Below are positions 45,964 to 58,715 of a DNA stretch of 64,000 nt, in pieces; within the stretch, counting starts at the first letter, position 1; each line of letters opens with the position of its first letter. This DNA is from Brassica napus (lineage: Eukaryota; Streptophyta; Magnoliopsida; Brassicales; Brassicaceae): positions 7,277,726 through 7,341,725 of the forward strand of contig NC_063448.1 in assembly GCF_020379485.1 (NCBI RefSeq). The letters are read 5' to 3'. The notes beneath the pieces are model-generated. The model was not told where the DNA came from and did no database searches. It was given only the letters and a program-made list of their open reading frames with translations. The position numbers were made by a program, and so were the translations under genes.

Positions 45964-46707
45964 TTTTTTTTCCATCTAAAATTTTATTGATAAAGTTTGT
46001 TACACAAAACAACTCCAAAAGAAAGGGTTCCAACAACCAAACCCAAACATAAACTACAACCCGAGCCCAACACTGGCCCAAATTACAGACTAGCCCAACA
46101 CTGGCCCAACCTACACAAACGTGACAACACATTAGTACGTGTTGCACCGAACGCTAAGACGAAGACACGTGTTTCCGGAACCTCCACCATCTTCACCGCC
46201 GGAAACGTCGTCACTGGACCAAACCAAATCAGCTAACACACCGGAGTCAACCGGGATCAAGACCACAACCAAAGAACGACATCCAACAACTGTATTGGAA
46301 GTTCTCAGATAGCATCCATCGACTTATGTCGGAATCTCTTCCGAACACCCCAAGCCACCTCACAGAAATCGAAACCACCAGATCTGCGTTTCATAAAATA
46401 CAAATCGACTACAATCGATCCTTCATCCTTCGTTTTTCATAAGATGGAGGAAGGAGAGTCAATCGGAAGGAGGAAAGTATAGGAACCGTAGATCTCTAAC
46501 CACCGCCGCCGTCAGCACTTATATATAAACGCCAGATGAACCGGCAAAGAGCCAGCCGTCAACCCCGAGGGATAAGGAGCGACGCCGGAATCAGAAGCCG
46601 GCAAACGAAACTGAAGGAGACATCGTTTCTGGAAGCTAAACCCGATCACACAGGAACCGAACTCATCTCATCTCTAACCCTCTGAAAGATATATGATTTG
46701 ATAAGAG
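45964..46707 (-). mobile_element. Non-autonomous LINE-like retroposon, minus orientation
   Basis: Bounded by an exact 18-bp TSD TTTCTCTCAGTGATATTC (45946-45963 and 46708-46725). A T-run at its left side is the poly(A) tail read in reverse, preceded on the minus strand by CTTTATCAATAAAATTTT. The 5' part on the minus strand includes ATCTTTCAGAGG, also present near the start of the 5413-6253 element. About 740 bp, GC-richer than its surroundings, with no enzyme frame. Confidence 0.7.
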
Positions 46708-48989
46708 TTTCTCTCAGTGATATTCATTTATTACAAAGTTATAAAATCCATTAAATGGTGTTCATGCTGGAATAATCTTACTAAAGACAAGAATCTTACT
46801 AAAGACAAGATAACCACCTTGAAATTTTTTTGTCCATTACTTTTATTATCTTAATACTATCGTTATGAGTATATGAGATTATTAAGAAATAGAAGAATGT
46901 GCAAACAAAAAGTAACAAAACATGTGCCACCAATTTTCCAAACTGTCAAAATCGTTTTAACTGGTCGTGAGTGCAAACGAGTTATGAACAGATGCAAACA
47001 GGTCTAATCGAATGGGTGTGAATGGATCCTGACTCGAAAGGCCCGAAATATGTGTATGCACTATTCAGTGAATATAAATATCAGTCACATTATGATGAAG
47101 GTAATTCAAACCATAAACCTTAATCTTAATATCAGTCACATTATGATGAAGATTATTCAAACCATAAACCTTGATTATAATATCAGTCACATTATTATGA
47201 AGGAAACTCAATCTCTGTTAATTTTAATTTCTATTTTTCTACATATATAAAATTATATCATTGGTATGATACGACCCATTTGTAAAGATTGAGTTAACTT
47301 ATAAATTTTTTAAATATTAGTTTATAAAGTTTTTACTGTTTCTTAAGAAGGATGGCATACATGATTTTAAAATATTTTCCAACATTAGAAACTACTGTAG
47401 ACATTTGAAATGAAACAAAAAATAAAAGAAAAATAGACAACTATTGTTAAACCTTATTTTCTTCCGAAAATTCTTTCTGGCTATAACTGTTTGTTATAGT
47501 AAAAAAATATTAACAGCTGCCTTTAAAATTTGTTTATTTCATTTCATATCACAACAACTCAATTGTAGGTTTTAGTTTGACAATGCTTTCAGTTTAGGAT
47601 TTTTTAAACATTTTTATGTTAATTATAATTATCTAAATTATAGTGGAACTGAATTCCAATTCACTGAGAGAATATTAAAATATTTCAAATTCTATAACTA
47701 GAAATGTATAAAATGATCCAAAAGACCCAAATTTTGAGTATTTTCAATTTTCGGAAGAGCTCTACATTTTAAAAAAGTAAAACTCATCAAAAGGTTATAT
47801 TCCAATTATAAATTTAAATATATATATAATTTATTTAGTAACCACTTATTTAATCAAATAATTAACACCTTTAACACTTATTTTTTCATTTCCTATATTA
47901 TATTCCAATATTAAAAATGTGTTGCACGACAATATGCACATTTATTTGTTCCACTATTTTCTTGTTTCACATTTGAATGGTTATTTCTCAATATATACAT
48001 TTGAACACTAAAGTTCGACAACGCAATTCGTATATGTTCAATTTTAAAATTTTCCTTTTCTAAAAGATATTTAAACATTTTGTGGTTTCTTTGTTTAGTA
48101 GTTCAAGATATACTTTATTTTTTAGTTTCAAAGATTATGGTGTTTTATGTTCTTCTATACAGCCAAACATTCATTTTAAACCTTTCTTTTGTTTTAATTT
48201 CTACAATATTTTTAGTTTAATGTACTAAGCTATATTATTTTCCAAAACATGTTCTAAATTTCAATATATATACACACTGAACTGCAAAAAGTATTTTGTT
48301 TAAGGATTAAGTTTCCAACACCATATATCATCAGTTAAAGGATCCAAATTTTGGTATAAAATAATTATCTTCTTTCATTTGTATTCTCCTAATGATCGCA
48401 TAGTTTAACCTACAATCTAATTTCATTTTCCACCAAAAGATATATTATACCATTTTTAACACTGTAAATTATTTGAAGGATTCCATCAATCTCGTATTCA
48501 TAATTAATATGTACATTTGATTTATATTTAACAATATTGAGCATAAAATTTGCATAGTACATTGGTACATTTTATTTGTGATGAATATGCAATAGTTTTA
48601 AAATATTTTGAAAAATGTTTTTTTTTTCATTTTAAATATACCATTTATACGTTATTTTCAATATTAATTTTATATATTACTTACCATTTTATATATTAAT
48701 TTAAATTTTCTTTTTGATATTAAATATACAGCTCTTTTTTTAACACCAAATACTTATATGGGCTAAGTTGGTTAACATCGGAGAAGAGATTCTCGACAGT
48801 AAACTGATAAACTAAAATAGTTGAAACATAACGAAAGATAGATGTGGCTAAGGAGAGAAAAGATTTAAAGAGAATTTTCATTTGTAGTCCTAAAGCATGT
48901 ATTCGAAGGAACGCAAAGAAGTCGAAAACGACGTTGAAAAACCCAACAAATGGGTTTTGAAGGTGAAAAGTCTATGAATCTCTGTAGAA

Positions 48990-49860
48990 GATAGCAGTTC
49001 CGGTGAACGGGTCACATAGCTTACTATGTGAAGAACTGTCGATGCTTGAGATGACGTAATGTGATGGAACCGCAACGATGACGTAGTATCAATCAAATTT
49101 GGCGGATCCACACTCTTACACAATAGTTCATGCGATGAGGAAAAGGATTAGACGATTGTAAAACCGACTTTGTGAAGAATCGTCAATGCTTGAGACGCTA
49201 TAGCGTGATGGAGACGCAATGGTGATGTAGTAGCAAAAAATCAAGCGTATCCACACTCTTGCACAATAGTAACGGCAACGAGGAAAGGGGTAGGAGGGCC
49301 ATAGAGTCGACTCTGTGAAGAACCGTCGATGTTTGAGACGGTTTAGTGTGATAGAAACACAACGGTGATGTAGTACCGAGTAAATCTGGCGAGTCCACAC
49401 TCTTGTATAGTAGATCTGGCGATGAGAAGAGGAGGTGTCATAGAGACGTTGCGGCAGTTGACTAAAGCAATGTCGAAATTGAAGTAAAGCCATTTGTATA
49501 ATCATTACAATTATATACCATAATTGCGTTAAAACTTAATTTCAATAGCATATAATAGTGTTAACATAGAGTTATCTCGATATCAGCCCGTTTCGATCAA
49601 CGTTTTATGGGATTTATGGATTTTAAAATTCTCGACTCTGCAGAATAGTAACGGCCACGAGGAAAGAGGTAGGAGAGCCGTAGAGCCGATTCTGTGAAGA
49701 ACCGTCGATGCTTGAGACGGTTTAGTGTGATAGAAACAAAGCAGTGATGTAGTACCGAGTAAATCTGGCGAGTCCATACTCTTGCACAGTAGATATGGCG
49801 ATGAGAAGAGGAGGTGTCATAGAGACATTGCGGCAGTTGACTAAAGCAGTGTTGAAATTA
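48990..49860. repeat. Minisatellite of about 143 bp near the Helitron 3' end
   Basis: GTGAAGAAC-GTCGATGCTTGAG-type units start at about 49028, 49172 and 49315 (143-144 bp apart), with another at 49694 within a larger duplicated block. Each unit includes a GGTGATGTAGTA segment and CCACACTCTTGCACAATAGT. Minisatellites close to the 3' hairpin are a known habit of non-autonomous Helitrons. Minus-strand frames of 60-125 codons through it are repeat artefacts. Confidence 0.8.
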
Positions 49861-49900
49861 AGACAACTTCCCCGCGATTTCGCGGGGATCCGAATCCTAG

Positions 49901-51481
49901 TATAATAAAAAGGAAACATTTATAAATCTTTTTTTAAAAAACTAAAACGAAAATATATGTATATATAATATGATTTCATTAAAAAGAAAAGTTGACAAAA
50001 ATATAAATATTCCATTTAAAAAATATTTTTAAATAACATAAAATATACTTTTGAAGTAATAAAATATTTCTTTATATCTATATTTTATTAGATGAAAATA
50101 TATATTTGCATATAATGTGATTTCATAAAACAACATTCACTCACATAATCTTCATATTTGAAAAATAAATATTATTTCTTTTAAAAAATAAATTTAAACA
50201 ATACAAAAATATATATTCTCAAAGTAATATAAATAATTTTTATATATCTATCTATTTTCTTAGATGATTACATAAACTAATATATGTTTAACTGACTACA
50301 ATTATTTTATAATTAGTATTATTGAAATGTTTTATTTATTTTTCATATATTTAGTTGACTATAATATCTTTCATTTATAGTAAAAAAATCTATAAATTAT
50401 ATTTTACGTATATAATATGATTTTTAAAATAGAATCACCCAATTTTTTAAACTGATTATTTAACAAAGATATTAAAAAATAAAAAGAATTAACAATAAAT
50501 ATCTTTTGATCAAATAATTACAAAATAATTTAAAATAACATAATATTATATACTTTAACGAGGTAGATATATTATATTTAATCATTATTAAATTTATTTG
50601 ATTTCATAATATTAAATTTGCTTTTCAATTTTATGTTTTTATGTTTGTGGAACTTAATATGACAATAATTAAAAAACCAAAGAAAATCTGAATTCTTAGT
50701 TTTAAGATTATTTAAAATAAATTTCAATTTACCATTTAATAAATCTAAAGCATAAAATTATTTAGAATTTACAGAATATTTTAATTATTTTAAATATTTA
50801 TATGTATTCATGAGTTTTCAAAAATGTATTAGTTAATTATGTATGTAATTTCATATCGATCATCATTTTATTTTCTGATATTTTGTTTAAAAAAATTAAC
50901 ATATAATTAGATAAATATTATGAAACTACATGCACATTTAAAAGATAAATAAATTAATTTTATTTTACTTAATTATAATAAAAATAATTATACTTTAGTT
51001 TGAATTTGAAAGAATATATGTAACTCAATATATTCAAAACATGAGTGATTCGACTAATCCAACGTATATCTAAAATCATAGATTTAACTACAATAAAAAT
51101 ATATAATTTTATAATAATAATTTATTTTATAAATGTAAATTATAGGATGACTCAAAACATATTAACAAATGAAAATAAAATATTAACTAACTGTTATAAT
51201 TTAGTTTTTTTGTAAAATTTATATATATATGCATGAGACTGTAAAATTTATCGTTATATTAGTTTACGTAATTTGAAATCAGACACTTTAGTTTATTTTA
51301 TATTTCATTCTAAACACAATATATATTAAGTTATACATAATTTTCTTCAAATATATTTACATATTTAAGACAACAACCAACGTAAATGTAAATAAAAAAA
51401 TTATTCATAATTATAATAAATAACAATCAATTATTATAATATATTTGTTTTATAAATACTTATATCTGAAAAACCACCCAG
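49901..51481. other. AT-rich non-coding DNA
   Basis: Extremely AT-rich, with no gene, RNA or element terminus that I can support. It ends where similarity to the ASD downstream flank begins at 51482. Confidence 0.5.
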
Positions 51482-53085
51482 TAGGTTAAATATTTAAAGA
51501 GCCAATTAAAACAGAAAGTAGAGAGATATTCGTTTTCATAATCACGATATTACTTTCGGTTTTTATCATCTTTTTCTGATGTGGGGTATAATGATATAAA
51601 GACCAAGTAACTAACCTTCTTGGCGAAGGAGTTGATCGTATTGGATAACACTTTATTCAATCTTAATAGAAAAATAAAATATTCGCAGGAATCGTACGGG
51701 CTAACTAAACTACAAAGCGAAAAGGAAGGACAATGTGGAGCCTACTGGTGACTGGTTAGTGCGTAGAATAATTGAGGGACCATAAGATTTGATCCTCTGT
51801 GGCGAGACCTATTTTAAAGCAATCTGAACTTCCCAAGACCACCTGATAAACCGAGGTGACGATGGATTTCCTAGTTTTTAGATTATAGTTTTTGGTTTTT
51901 GGATTTTGGTTTTTAAGTGTTAGATTTTAGTTTATGATTTTTGGTTTTTGGTTTTGTAATAGATTTTTTTTTTTTTTTGAAAAACATAAATGATTGTTTT
52001 AGATTTTGATTTTAGTTTTATTTTTAAAATTAATAAAATAAAAATATTATGAATAGTAAAATATTTATTCTGAAAATAGTAAAATATAAGACACTGTCAT
52101 TAAAATGCACGTAAATTTATTTACAAAATTTATTTTTAAACAAAACATAAATACAAAATAAAACTATCGTAAATTCCATATAAATATATATTAATTTGAT
52201 CTCAAATGTCTTTCATATTTGATCTCAAGTGCTGTTATACAAGTAATTAGGCATTATAGAAAATTAATATCATACATTTGATGTTTTTTTTTCTAAAATA
52301 ATTTCTATAGTAATTAATTAAAATAGTAAATTTTAAAATATAATTTCCTTTTAAAATATTTTTGAACTTCTTTTAATTTACAAGTAAGAGAACTTCTTTT
52401 AATTACAAGTAAGAAAACTTCTTATAGTTTACAAGTATGATCAAATGGTTTTGAGTATTGAGATGAAAAGCTCTAAAAACAATTGTTCTACTTGTATGTA
52501 TAATCATTTATTTTATATTAATAAAATACAAAAAAAAAAATTATTTGATGATGGGTGAGGTGAACGTATGAGTGGGAAGGAGGCATAAAACTGAGATAAA
52601 CATGAAAAGAAAGACCAGTAACAAAAAACAAAATGAAAAGAAAAACCATTAAAAAGAAAATAATAAATAAAAAAGCATAATAAAAAAAACTAAAAAAGTC
52701 ACAGTAAGAAACTGGCAGAAATCTAAAAAAATACAGATTTTGGTTTTTGTGTACAATTAGATAGTTATTTGCCCTAGTTTTTAGAGAATCATTTTTAACA
52801 AAGGCAAATAAAGTAGCTTTTCAAAAACAAAATCTAAAAACCATTTTAAAAACTACAGACAATCAACCTTTGAATCTTCCATTGACCAAACCGGTATTGG
52901 TTCGAACCAGTTACTGGTTCGAACCGGTAACTGGTAAGGTTTAAGCGTAGGGATGGATTAATTTTCAGAGACAACTTCGTGTATAAGAAAGTAACAAAAA
53001 TTCGTCAAAGGGAAACAAAAAAAAGAGACAAAAGTCTTGGCTCAAATCTGATACAGAGATGTCATGCCAAGTGAGGGAATCGAAA
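51482..53085. repeat. ASD downstream flank, distal copy, with a 1-kb insertion
   Basis: Matches 20238-20819 closely on both sides of an extra AT-rich block at about 51851-52869 that the other copy lacks. The block has GTTTTTGGTTTTTGGA-like repeats near its left end and related sequence in inverted orientation near its right end, which suggests a MITE-like element, but no clean TSD or terminus is visible. The rest is the 3' flank of ASD. Confidence 0.7.
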
Positions 53086-54962
53086 TCAAAGGAGCATCTC
53101 AGCGATCTGAACAGCATTGAGCGCAGCTCCTTTGCGTATTTGATCTCCGCATACGAATATGTCCAACCTGAAATTCACAAAGTTATTATTATAGCCACTA
53201 TAATAAACCAAATAGAAAAAATCTCAATCGGTTCAATAGAAAGAGTGAAGCTTATTTTGGGTTACCCGTAATTGCCATCTTGAGACACGTCTCGCCTGAT
53301 CCTACCAACCGCGACATCGTCCTTGTTAGAGACATCAAGTGGAGTAGGGAATGTGTTAGAAGTGCGGTCGTCTATAATATAAACTCCTGGTGCTTTCTTC
53401 AACAACTCTCTTGCTGTGTTCTGTTATTTTACAGTTGCAAAAACCGTTATGATCCCGAAAGAAAAACAACCTGATTACAAGAATAGAATCACAAAACTCA
53501 TTTATTCCCAAGTTCTGAACATGCTAGCTAGCAGAACAAGTCAAAATAACAACTTCAGCGAGGTTTAACTCTGCAAGTGCCTCAAGAACCATCTAAGCCT
53601 TAATAACGCTGATACCATATAGAACTATCCAATGCATCAAAATAACTATTGAATAACAAATTTAGTAGCAAAACGGGTTTAATGTGTATTAAAACTACCT
53701 CGGCCAGGGGATTCTCAAACTGTAGATTCACACTCTCTGCATGAGCACGCATAACCGGAACACGTATACACGTCGCCGTTACTTTGACTTCTGTATCATT
53801 CTGGGAAGGGCAAGAAAGGCAAAGAGCCTCTTAACACTACCAACATTTTGAAAAAAAGATCACAGTGAAGTGGATATGTAGTAGCTCTTTAAGTAAACAC
53901 ACACACCCAGATCTTCCTTGTTTCTTTAACAAGTTTCACCTCCTCTTCATTATAACCATTCTCAGTAATCGGAGCATTATGGGAGAACATGTTAAATGCA
54001 TACTGTAGAAAACATACAAAACCATCAAATTCAGAATCAAAACATAATTCTATAACCAAATTGAAGAGGAGTATTCACCTGCTGCCCGAAGATGTTACAA
54101 GTCGGCGGTCTGCCCGCTAAAACCTAAGACAACACCAACCCAAAAGAAGAATCAGAATCACAACCGTTAAGACCAAAGTCAATAAAAATGTCTAAATAGA
54201 AAACAAACCTCGCGAGTCTGCTGCACAAGCTCCTCCATGGCTGCAGCACCTGCACCACTAGCTGCTTGATACGTACTAACCACCATCCTCTTCACCTGTT
54301 ACAAACCAAAAAGATCATTACACAGAGCACAAAGACGCAGACTTTGGCATTGAGAACGTCGTCGTTCCATTGATTTGAGAGTTCATAAAAAAAAATCGAA
54401 CCTTGGCGTGACGATGAAGAGGCGTAACAGCCATCAAACAGATAATAGTTGAGCAATTAGGGTTCGCAATCAAGGCCCCTTTACCACTTCCGACTTTAAT
54501 CCCTCTCATCGCCTCAGGGTTCACTTCAGGTATCACAAGCGGGACGCCGTCAACCATTCTAAAAGCAGAGCTGTTATCAACGACGATGGTTCCTCTCTCA
54601 GCAGCAAGTGGCCCAAAGGCCTTGCTTATTGATCCACCGGCGCTGAACAGCGCGATGTCGACGCCGTCGAAGCTCTCCGCCGTGAGCTCCTCCACCGTGT
54701 ATTCGCGCCCGTCGAAGGCGACGCGTTTCCCGGCGGACCGTTTGGACGCAAGCATCTTGACGGAGCTGTAAGGGAAGTCTCGGTCGGTTAAGACGGAGAG
54801 GAACTCTTGTCCGACGGCGCCGGTGACGCCGACGACGGCGAGAGAGGGCGCGGATTCCTGGAGAGACATTTTGACTCTTGCGGAGATGGCTCTGGGTTTG
54901 GTTCTGAGAGGAAGTTTAGAGAGGAAATGGGTCTGTGGGGTTTGATGAGTGAGTGTCGCCAT
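53086..54962 (-). CDS. ASD: Aspartate-semialdehyde dehydrogenase, plastid
   Basis: Reduces L-aspartyl-4-phosphate to L-aspartate-4-semialdehyde with NADPH, the second step towards Lys, Thr, Met and Ile, in plastids. Minus-strand exons are 54962-54402, 54295-54209, 54123-54079, 54002-53907, 53800-53699, 53420-53266 and 53167-53086. They join in phase into 1128 nt, 375 aa, the normal plant length. Residues 1-37 or so look like a transit peptide. The NADP-binding loop GVTGAVG is at 45-51. The catalytic Cys is in NPNCST at about 170, followed later by the substrate-binding GRIRRD segment. All exons are open and introns have GT and AG ends. This is the only complete ASD gene in the window; a truncated copy lies at 20820-32631. 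Confidence 0.96.
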
Positions 54963-54997
54963 TGTCGCCGTCGCGAGGAGGAGGAGGAAGAAGAGGT

Positions 54998-55017
54998 GAG
55001 AGAGAGAGAGAGAGAGA
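54998..55017. repeat. (GA)n tract in the ASD 5'UTR
   Basis: A GA/CT dinucleotide run about 35 bp upstream of the ASD start codon, next to a GAGGAGGAGG tract. On the transcribed strand it is CT-rich, common in plant 5'UTRs. Confidence 0.85.
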
Positions 55018-55088
55018 CAGAGGTTTTGGCGGCGGCGATGATAGAAGACAGGTTGAGACTTTAGAGAGTACTAATCATTTTCACATCA

Positions 55089-55104
55089 GGCTTTTTTAAT
55101 ATAG
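55089..55104 (-). promoter_or_regulatory. Possible TATA region of ASD
   Basis: On the minus strand, ACTATATTAAAAAAG lies about 130 bp upstream of the ASD ATG, beyond the CT-rich leader. Position and composition suit a TATA box; there is no other support. Confidence 0.3.
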
Positions 55105-55365
55105 TAAATGAGAACAACACGCTTTTTATGTATGGAACGGTGAAACACTAGGATGTTTGAAAGCGGTGAGCAACAGAGTTATAACTATATTTTAATGGAT
55201 TAAAGCATGGATTAACAGAGTTATAACGATATTTTTTGTTCTAATCATTACAGAACAAGAAGAGTAAAGTAGTACTGAAATTAATAATTATGGATTAAAG
55301 CATGGTTTAGTGTTTTATAATTTGCTCCCAAGTAGAGAGTTAAAACATGATTGTTGTTTACTTGT

Positions 55366-56693
55366 TCACATTTCTGGAGCAGTCTTAGGAAGAAGAACAT
55401 CTTGGATTAGTGTGAGCTTAGCTCGGCCACGGTATTCTTCCGGCAAGGCATCTACTCCGATCTCCTCCTTGAACTTTATCTCTTCTTCTCCATCCGTTAC
55501 TATCACAATCTATACAACAACAAAACAAAAATGGTAACGTTCTTAAGATTTGCTCAAGAACATGTGGAAATCATCACTAGAAGAGTAGAGATCAAAACCT
55601 TTTCTTGAGTAGATTTCTCTAGAAAACGGCAGACGAATCTCCAAACGGACACGAAGAATCCAGGCATATGCAACATGTAGCATTTTGCAAGGCGTTCCGG
55701 GTAGTAAGACTGGACAAAACATGTTCAAGATTTAAATACAAGATGCTGAGTTTTCTTGGTTGTGATCTACAATTTTTTTAGAGAGAGGAAGGAAAATGAG
55801 ATGCTTACTTGTAAGAATTGAAAGCTGGTGATTAGTCCACGAGCATCAAGGTTCTTGTACGTAATGTTTGCAAGATCGAAAACGGCTACTAACTTCTCAT
55901 CTCCTACTTCTTTTTCTTTGATGCCACTGAAACCATATGTACCAAAAAGAAACTGGAATATTAGCGTTTTGAAATGTTTTAGTTTCAGTGAAGTGTAAAT
56001 ACCTTGCAATTGTTTTGTCCAGTACATAAACAACAAACTCTGCAACACCAAACACATGATAGATTATTCCATAGATACTAATCTCAAGAATACACTGACT
56101 CAAAAAACTTTAACCTTTTCCGCGTCTGTAGTAAACTGAATCAGATGGATTTAAATGAAACTACTCAAAAAAACAAGAGAACTTGAAAGCTTCCATGGGG
56201 TTCCCAAACAGAATACTTATCAACTCAATGAACAGTTTAGATTCAAAGAAGTCTTAAACAGAGGGAGAAGTGATTACTCTTGAAGTTAACTGCATTCTTG
56301 GCAGGAAAATGCTTAGAGCATAAGACAAGCACCAAGGGGTGTCCGGATTTGGTTGGACCGTGAAGACAGATCTTTCCGAACTCCAACTCATCCCTCACTT
56401 CTGAGTCTGGGATCCCATTTGGAGGAACCATGGAGGCTCTCCATTTTTGACAATCTACAAACATCTTTGCTGCCTTGTCTGGGTTCATCGATCTTGCCAC
56501 CAAGAACCTCATCAACGTCGGTTTCTCATATCCCTTACAGATGAAAAAAAACATAACAAAAACAATCAGATTTTCTGATATGGATTAGAATGGCTAAAAG
56601 AACACCAACAACTTTAATTACCTCTGTGGAAGAAGAGAGTTTCTCGACCGATGTTCTCAACTGGGTCAAAGCAAGTTCTTGACTTTCCTCCAT
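55366..56693 (-). CDS. Sec14p-like phosphatidylinositol transfer protein, At1g14820-like
   Basis: A short CRAL-TRIO (Sec14) protein, presumed to bind and exchange phospholipids in the cytosol or at membranes. Minus-strand exons are 56693-56622, 56533-56278, 56039-56003, 55926-55809, 55709-55599 and 55509-55366. They join in phase into 738 nt, 245 aa. The N-terminal CRAL-TRIO helices include TLMRFLVARSMNPDKAAKMF. The Sec14 fold follows, with EKLVAVFDLANITYKNLDA, FLQSYYPERLAKCYMLHMPG, and TDGEEEIKFKEEIG near the end. The ATG is chosen for the family-typical MEESQELALTQLR start; an upstream in-frame ATG at 56828 lies in the leader. All sites are canonical and no break is seen. A 70-bp copy of the last exon lies at 61437-61505. 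Confidence 0.93.
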
Positions 56694-57822
56694 TGTCTTT
56701 TGGGCTCTCAGATCTTCAGAAATCGAAAGGCTTCTGCAAAGATTATAAAGAGGGAGGGAGGGAGGGAGAGAGAGAAAGAGAGACAGCCTTTTGTGTGTTG
56801 GGGATGTTGCCATGTTGGTGTTGTACACACACTAGACCTAGTACGCACATACGAATAAGTCAGTTGAAGTAAATAGCTTTGATGTTGACAGAAGCCTGAA
56901 AAATATCAAAAAGACCGGACAGAGGATTGTGTACTCGTGTGTCTTTACCCCGGTTCGCGGCAAAAACAGACCTGGAAGTTGAGAATCTCTCTCTATCATT
57001 TTGACTTTTATTTGATTCCCTTGAAGATTATTATAATCACTACACAGCTGCGATTATTCAATGACTTAATTACCAAATCCACTTTCTAACGTGTTTGATT
57101 GCTTCTTTTGGAAATTTAAACTAGTGGAAAAGCTCAAACAAAAGTTGTGTTCAAAAATTTCTAATAATGAGAGAATAAATTAAATAAATAAATCAGTACC
57201 AAAATTAAATAATGTGCACGGCCCCAAGGCTTAGTGTTTGAATGTTTAAATGGTCCAAAAAATTAAGAGTTATGCATTATTATTATTTGTTTTTATTTGT
57301 TTACGGGTGGTATGTACGCGCGGGATAGTTGTTGATTGTGCGGTCAAATGAGTTGTATGTGTTTGAAATTGTTTGTGTTGATATGTCACTTGAATTCTAA
57401 TTATCTGGCTCTAAAATAGTGGTGAATTTTTCTGGCTAGTTTAGTAGAACTTATTAATGTTTTTGACATATGTATGTAATAGTGACTTGTTCCTGTAATA
57501 GATGTAAACACGTTGATGGTGTAAAATTTAGTAAATTATTTAGTTCACTTATATTTTTGGAAAGCCATTGCATTATTTATGAAAAAGTCAGTTTGGATTT
57601 TTCAATTTTATAAAGCAAACAAATTTCTTAAGAACCATTATTAGCTTTATTGTTGGTTTAATTAAATTCAACATAATGTTTATAATGTGATAAGAACATG
57701 TTTTAACTTTCATACTACAATTTTGTGAATGCCATGAGATAACTTTATAATCATTTAAGATAAAAGAGTTTTATAGCATCACGTACCAAATGAAGAGAGA
57801 AAAAGTTTTCTTTCATGTAACA
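56694..57822. other. Upstream region of the Sec14-like gene
   Basis: A GGGA/GA-rich tract at 56751-56784 lies in the likely 5'UTR (CCCT/CT on the transcribed strand). Beyond it the DNA is AT-rich with no gene. The promoter should be in the first several hundred bases; I cannot place a TATA box with confidence. Confidence 0.5.
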
Positions 57823-58454
57823 TTAGGGTCGGCCGCCTTACGGGCGGGATATACTTTACTTGTGATTTAAGTTATTATTTTTTGTATGATTTTGTGTTTT
57901 AAGTTTATATTTGCAAGAGATGTGTATGATACACTACAAAAAAATCATATTTTATTACATAAATAGTATCAGAAAAACAAATGATATTAATTTGAGACAT
58001 TTATTAATAAATGATACAAAATATTTGTATTTAACATCAATTATTGTAATTGATGTTGTTATTAACTTACCTTTCTCTATATTAATCTATGTTAAGCAAG
58101 TGAAGATCAATTAAAAGATATATTGTATTTTCATATACGTGTAAAAATATGCAGTTTACTCTAAACTAAAATAATTTTAATTTTTTCTATTGTTTCTTTT
58201 GTTCTTATTAGAAATCAAAGTTTTCATAAATTAATAAATTTTTTTTTTATTTTTTCATTAATGTAATTATTTTTCATTTTAGTGTTTGTTATATTTTTAT
58301 TATAAAAGGAAGTAAAATACATATATTTGTCACTACAGTTGAAATTCAATGCAAATTATGAATTATTTTTCATTCTTATATATATGTTTTTTGAAAAATG
58401 TGAAGACATCGCAAGATTGATCAAAAAGATGTTTAAGGACCATCAAAGTAGTAA

Positions 58455-58715
58455 ATGAAGCAAAGTGCGATCATTACCTTGTTCATTGCAACTGTAGTTG
58501 TGCTTGTAAGGTTTAAGACTCCTCCTCCTCCTCTGTTTCTTTTCATCCCATGTTTCTTCATATATATAAAGAAATTTAAATCTCCTCTCATGGAAACCTC
58601 AGGTAAACATCTCCTGAGAAGCGTTAGCTTTCTCGAACCTCGTCGAGACAAATACTTGAAAATGGGGCAGATGCAATGCGAGGCTAATTCTCAGAGATAC
58701 AACTCCAAGTCATAG
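58455..58715 (+). CDS. Small hypothetical protein, 86 aa
   Basis: I do not recognise this product. The frame starts MKQSAIITLFIATVVVLV, which looks like a signal peptide or membrane anchor, followed by a Pro-run, a second hydrophobic stretch and a basic C-terminal half. A plausible donor (GTAAGG) right after the hydrophobic start and several downstream AG sites leave open a spliced small secreted protein. It lies inside a putative Helitron, so it may be a captured gene fragment or chance. Confidence 0.25.
   Translation: MKQSAIITLFIATVVVLVRFKTPPPPLFLFIPCFFIYIKKFKSPLMETSGKHLLRSVSFLEPRRDKYLKMGQMQCEANSQRYNSKS

Larger units (their letters stand above)
45691..49900 (+). mobile_element. Helitron-type element, non-autonomous, about 4.2 kb
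   Basis: The 3' end is clear: CCCCGCGATTTCGCGGGG (8-bp stem, 49870-49887), 9 bases, then CTAG at 49897-49900 followed by T. The 5' end is less sure: TCTATATATAATAGC at 45691, although the base before it is G rather than the expected A; the alternative start is 42530. No Rep/helicase frame is present. It contains a nested retroposon (45964-46707) and a minisatellite next to the 3' end. Confidence 0.55.

Noticed and set aside
48890..49919. Several minus-strand frames of 64-125 codons
   Set aside because: Products of the Helitron minisatellite; the peptides repeat the same phrase and match no family.
57932..57945. CACTACAAAAAAA motif resembling a CACTA terminus
   Set aside because: No matching inverted end or 3-bp duplication found downstream or upstream; not enough to call an element.
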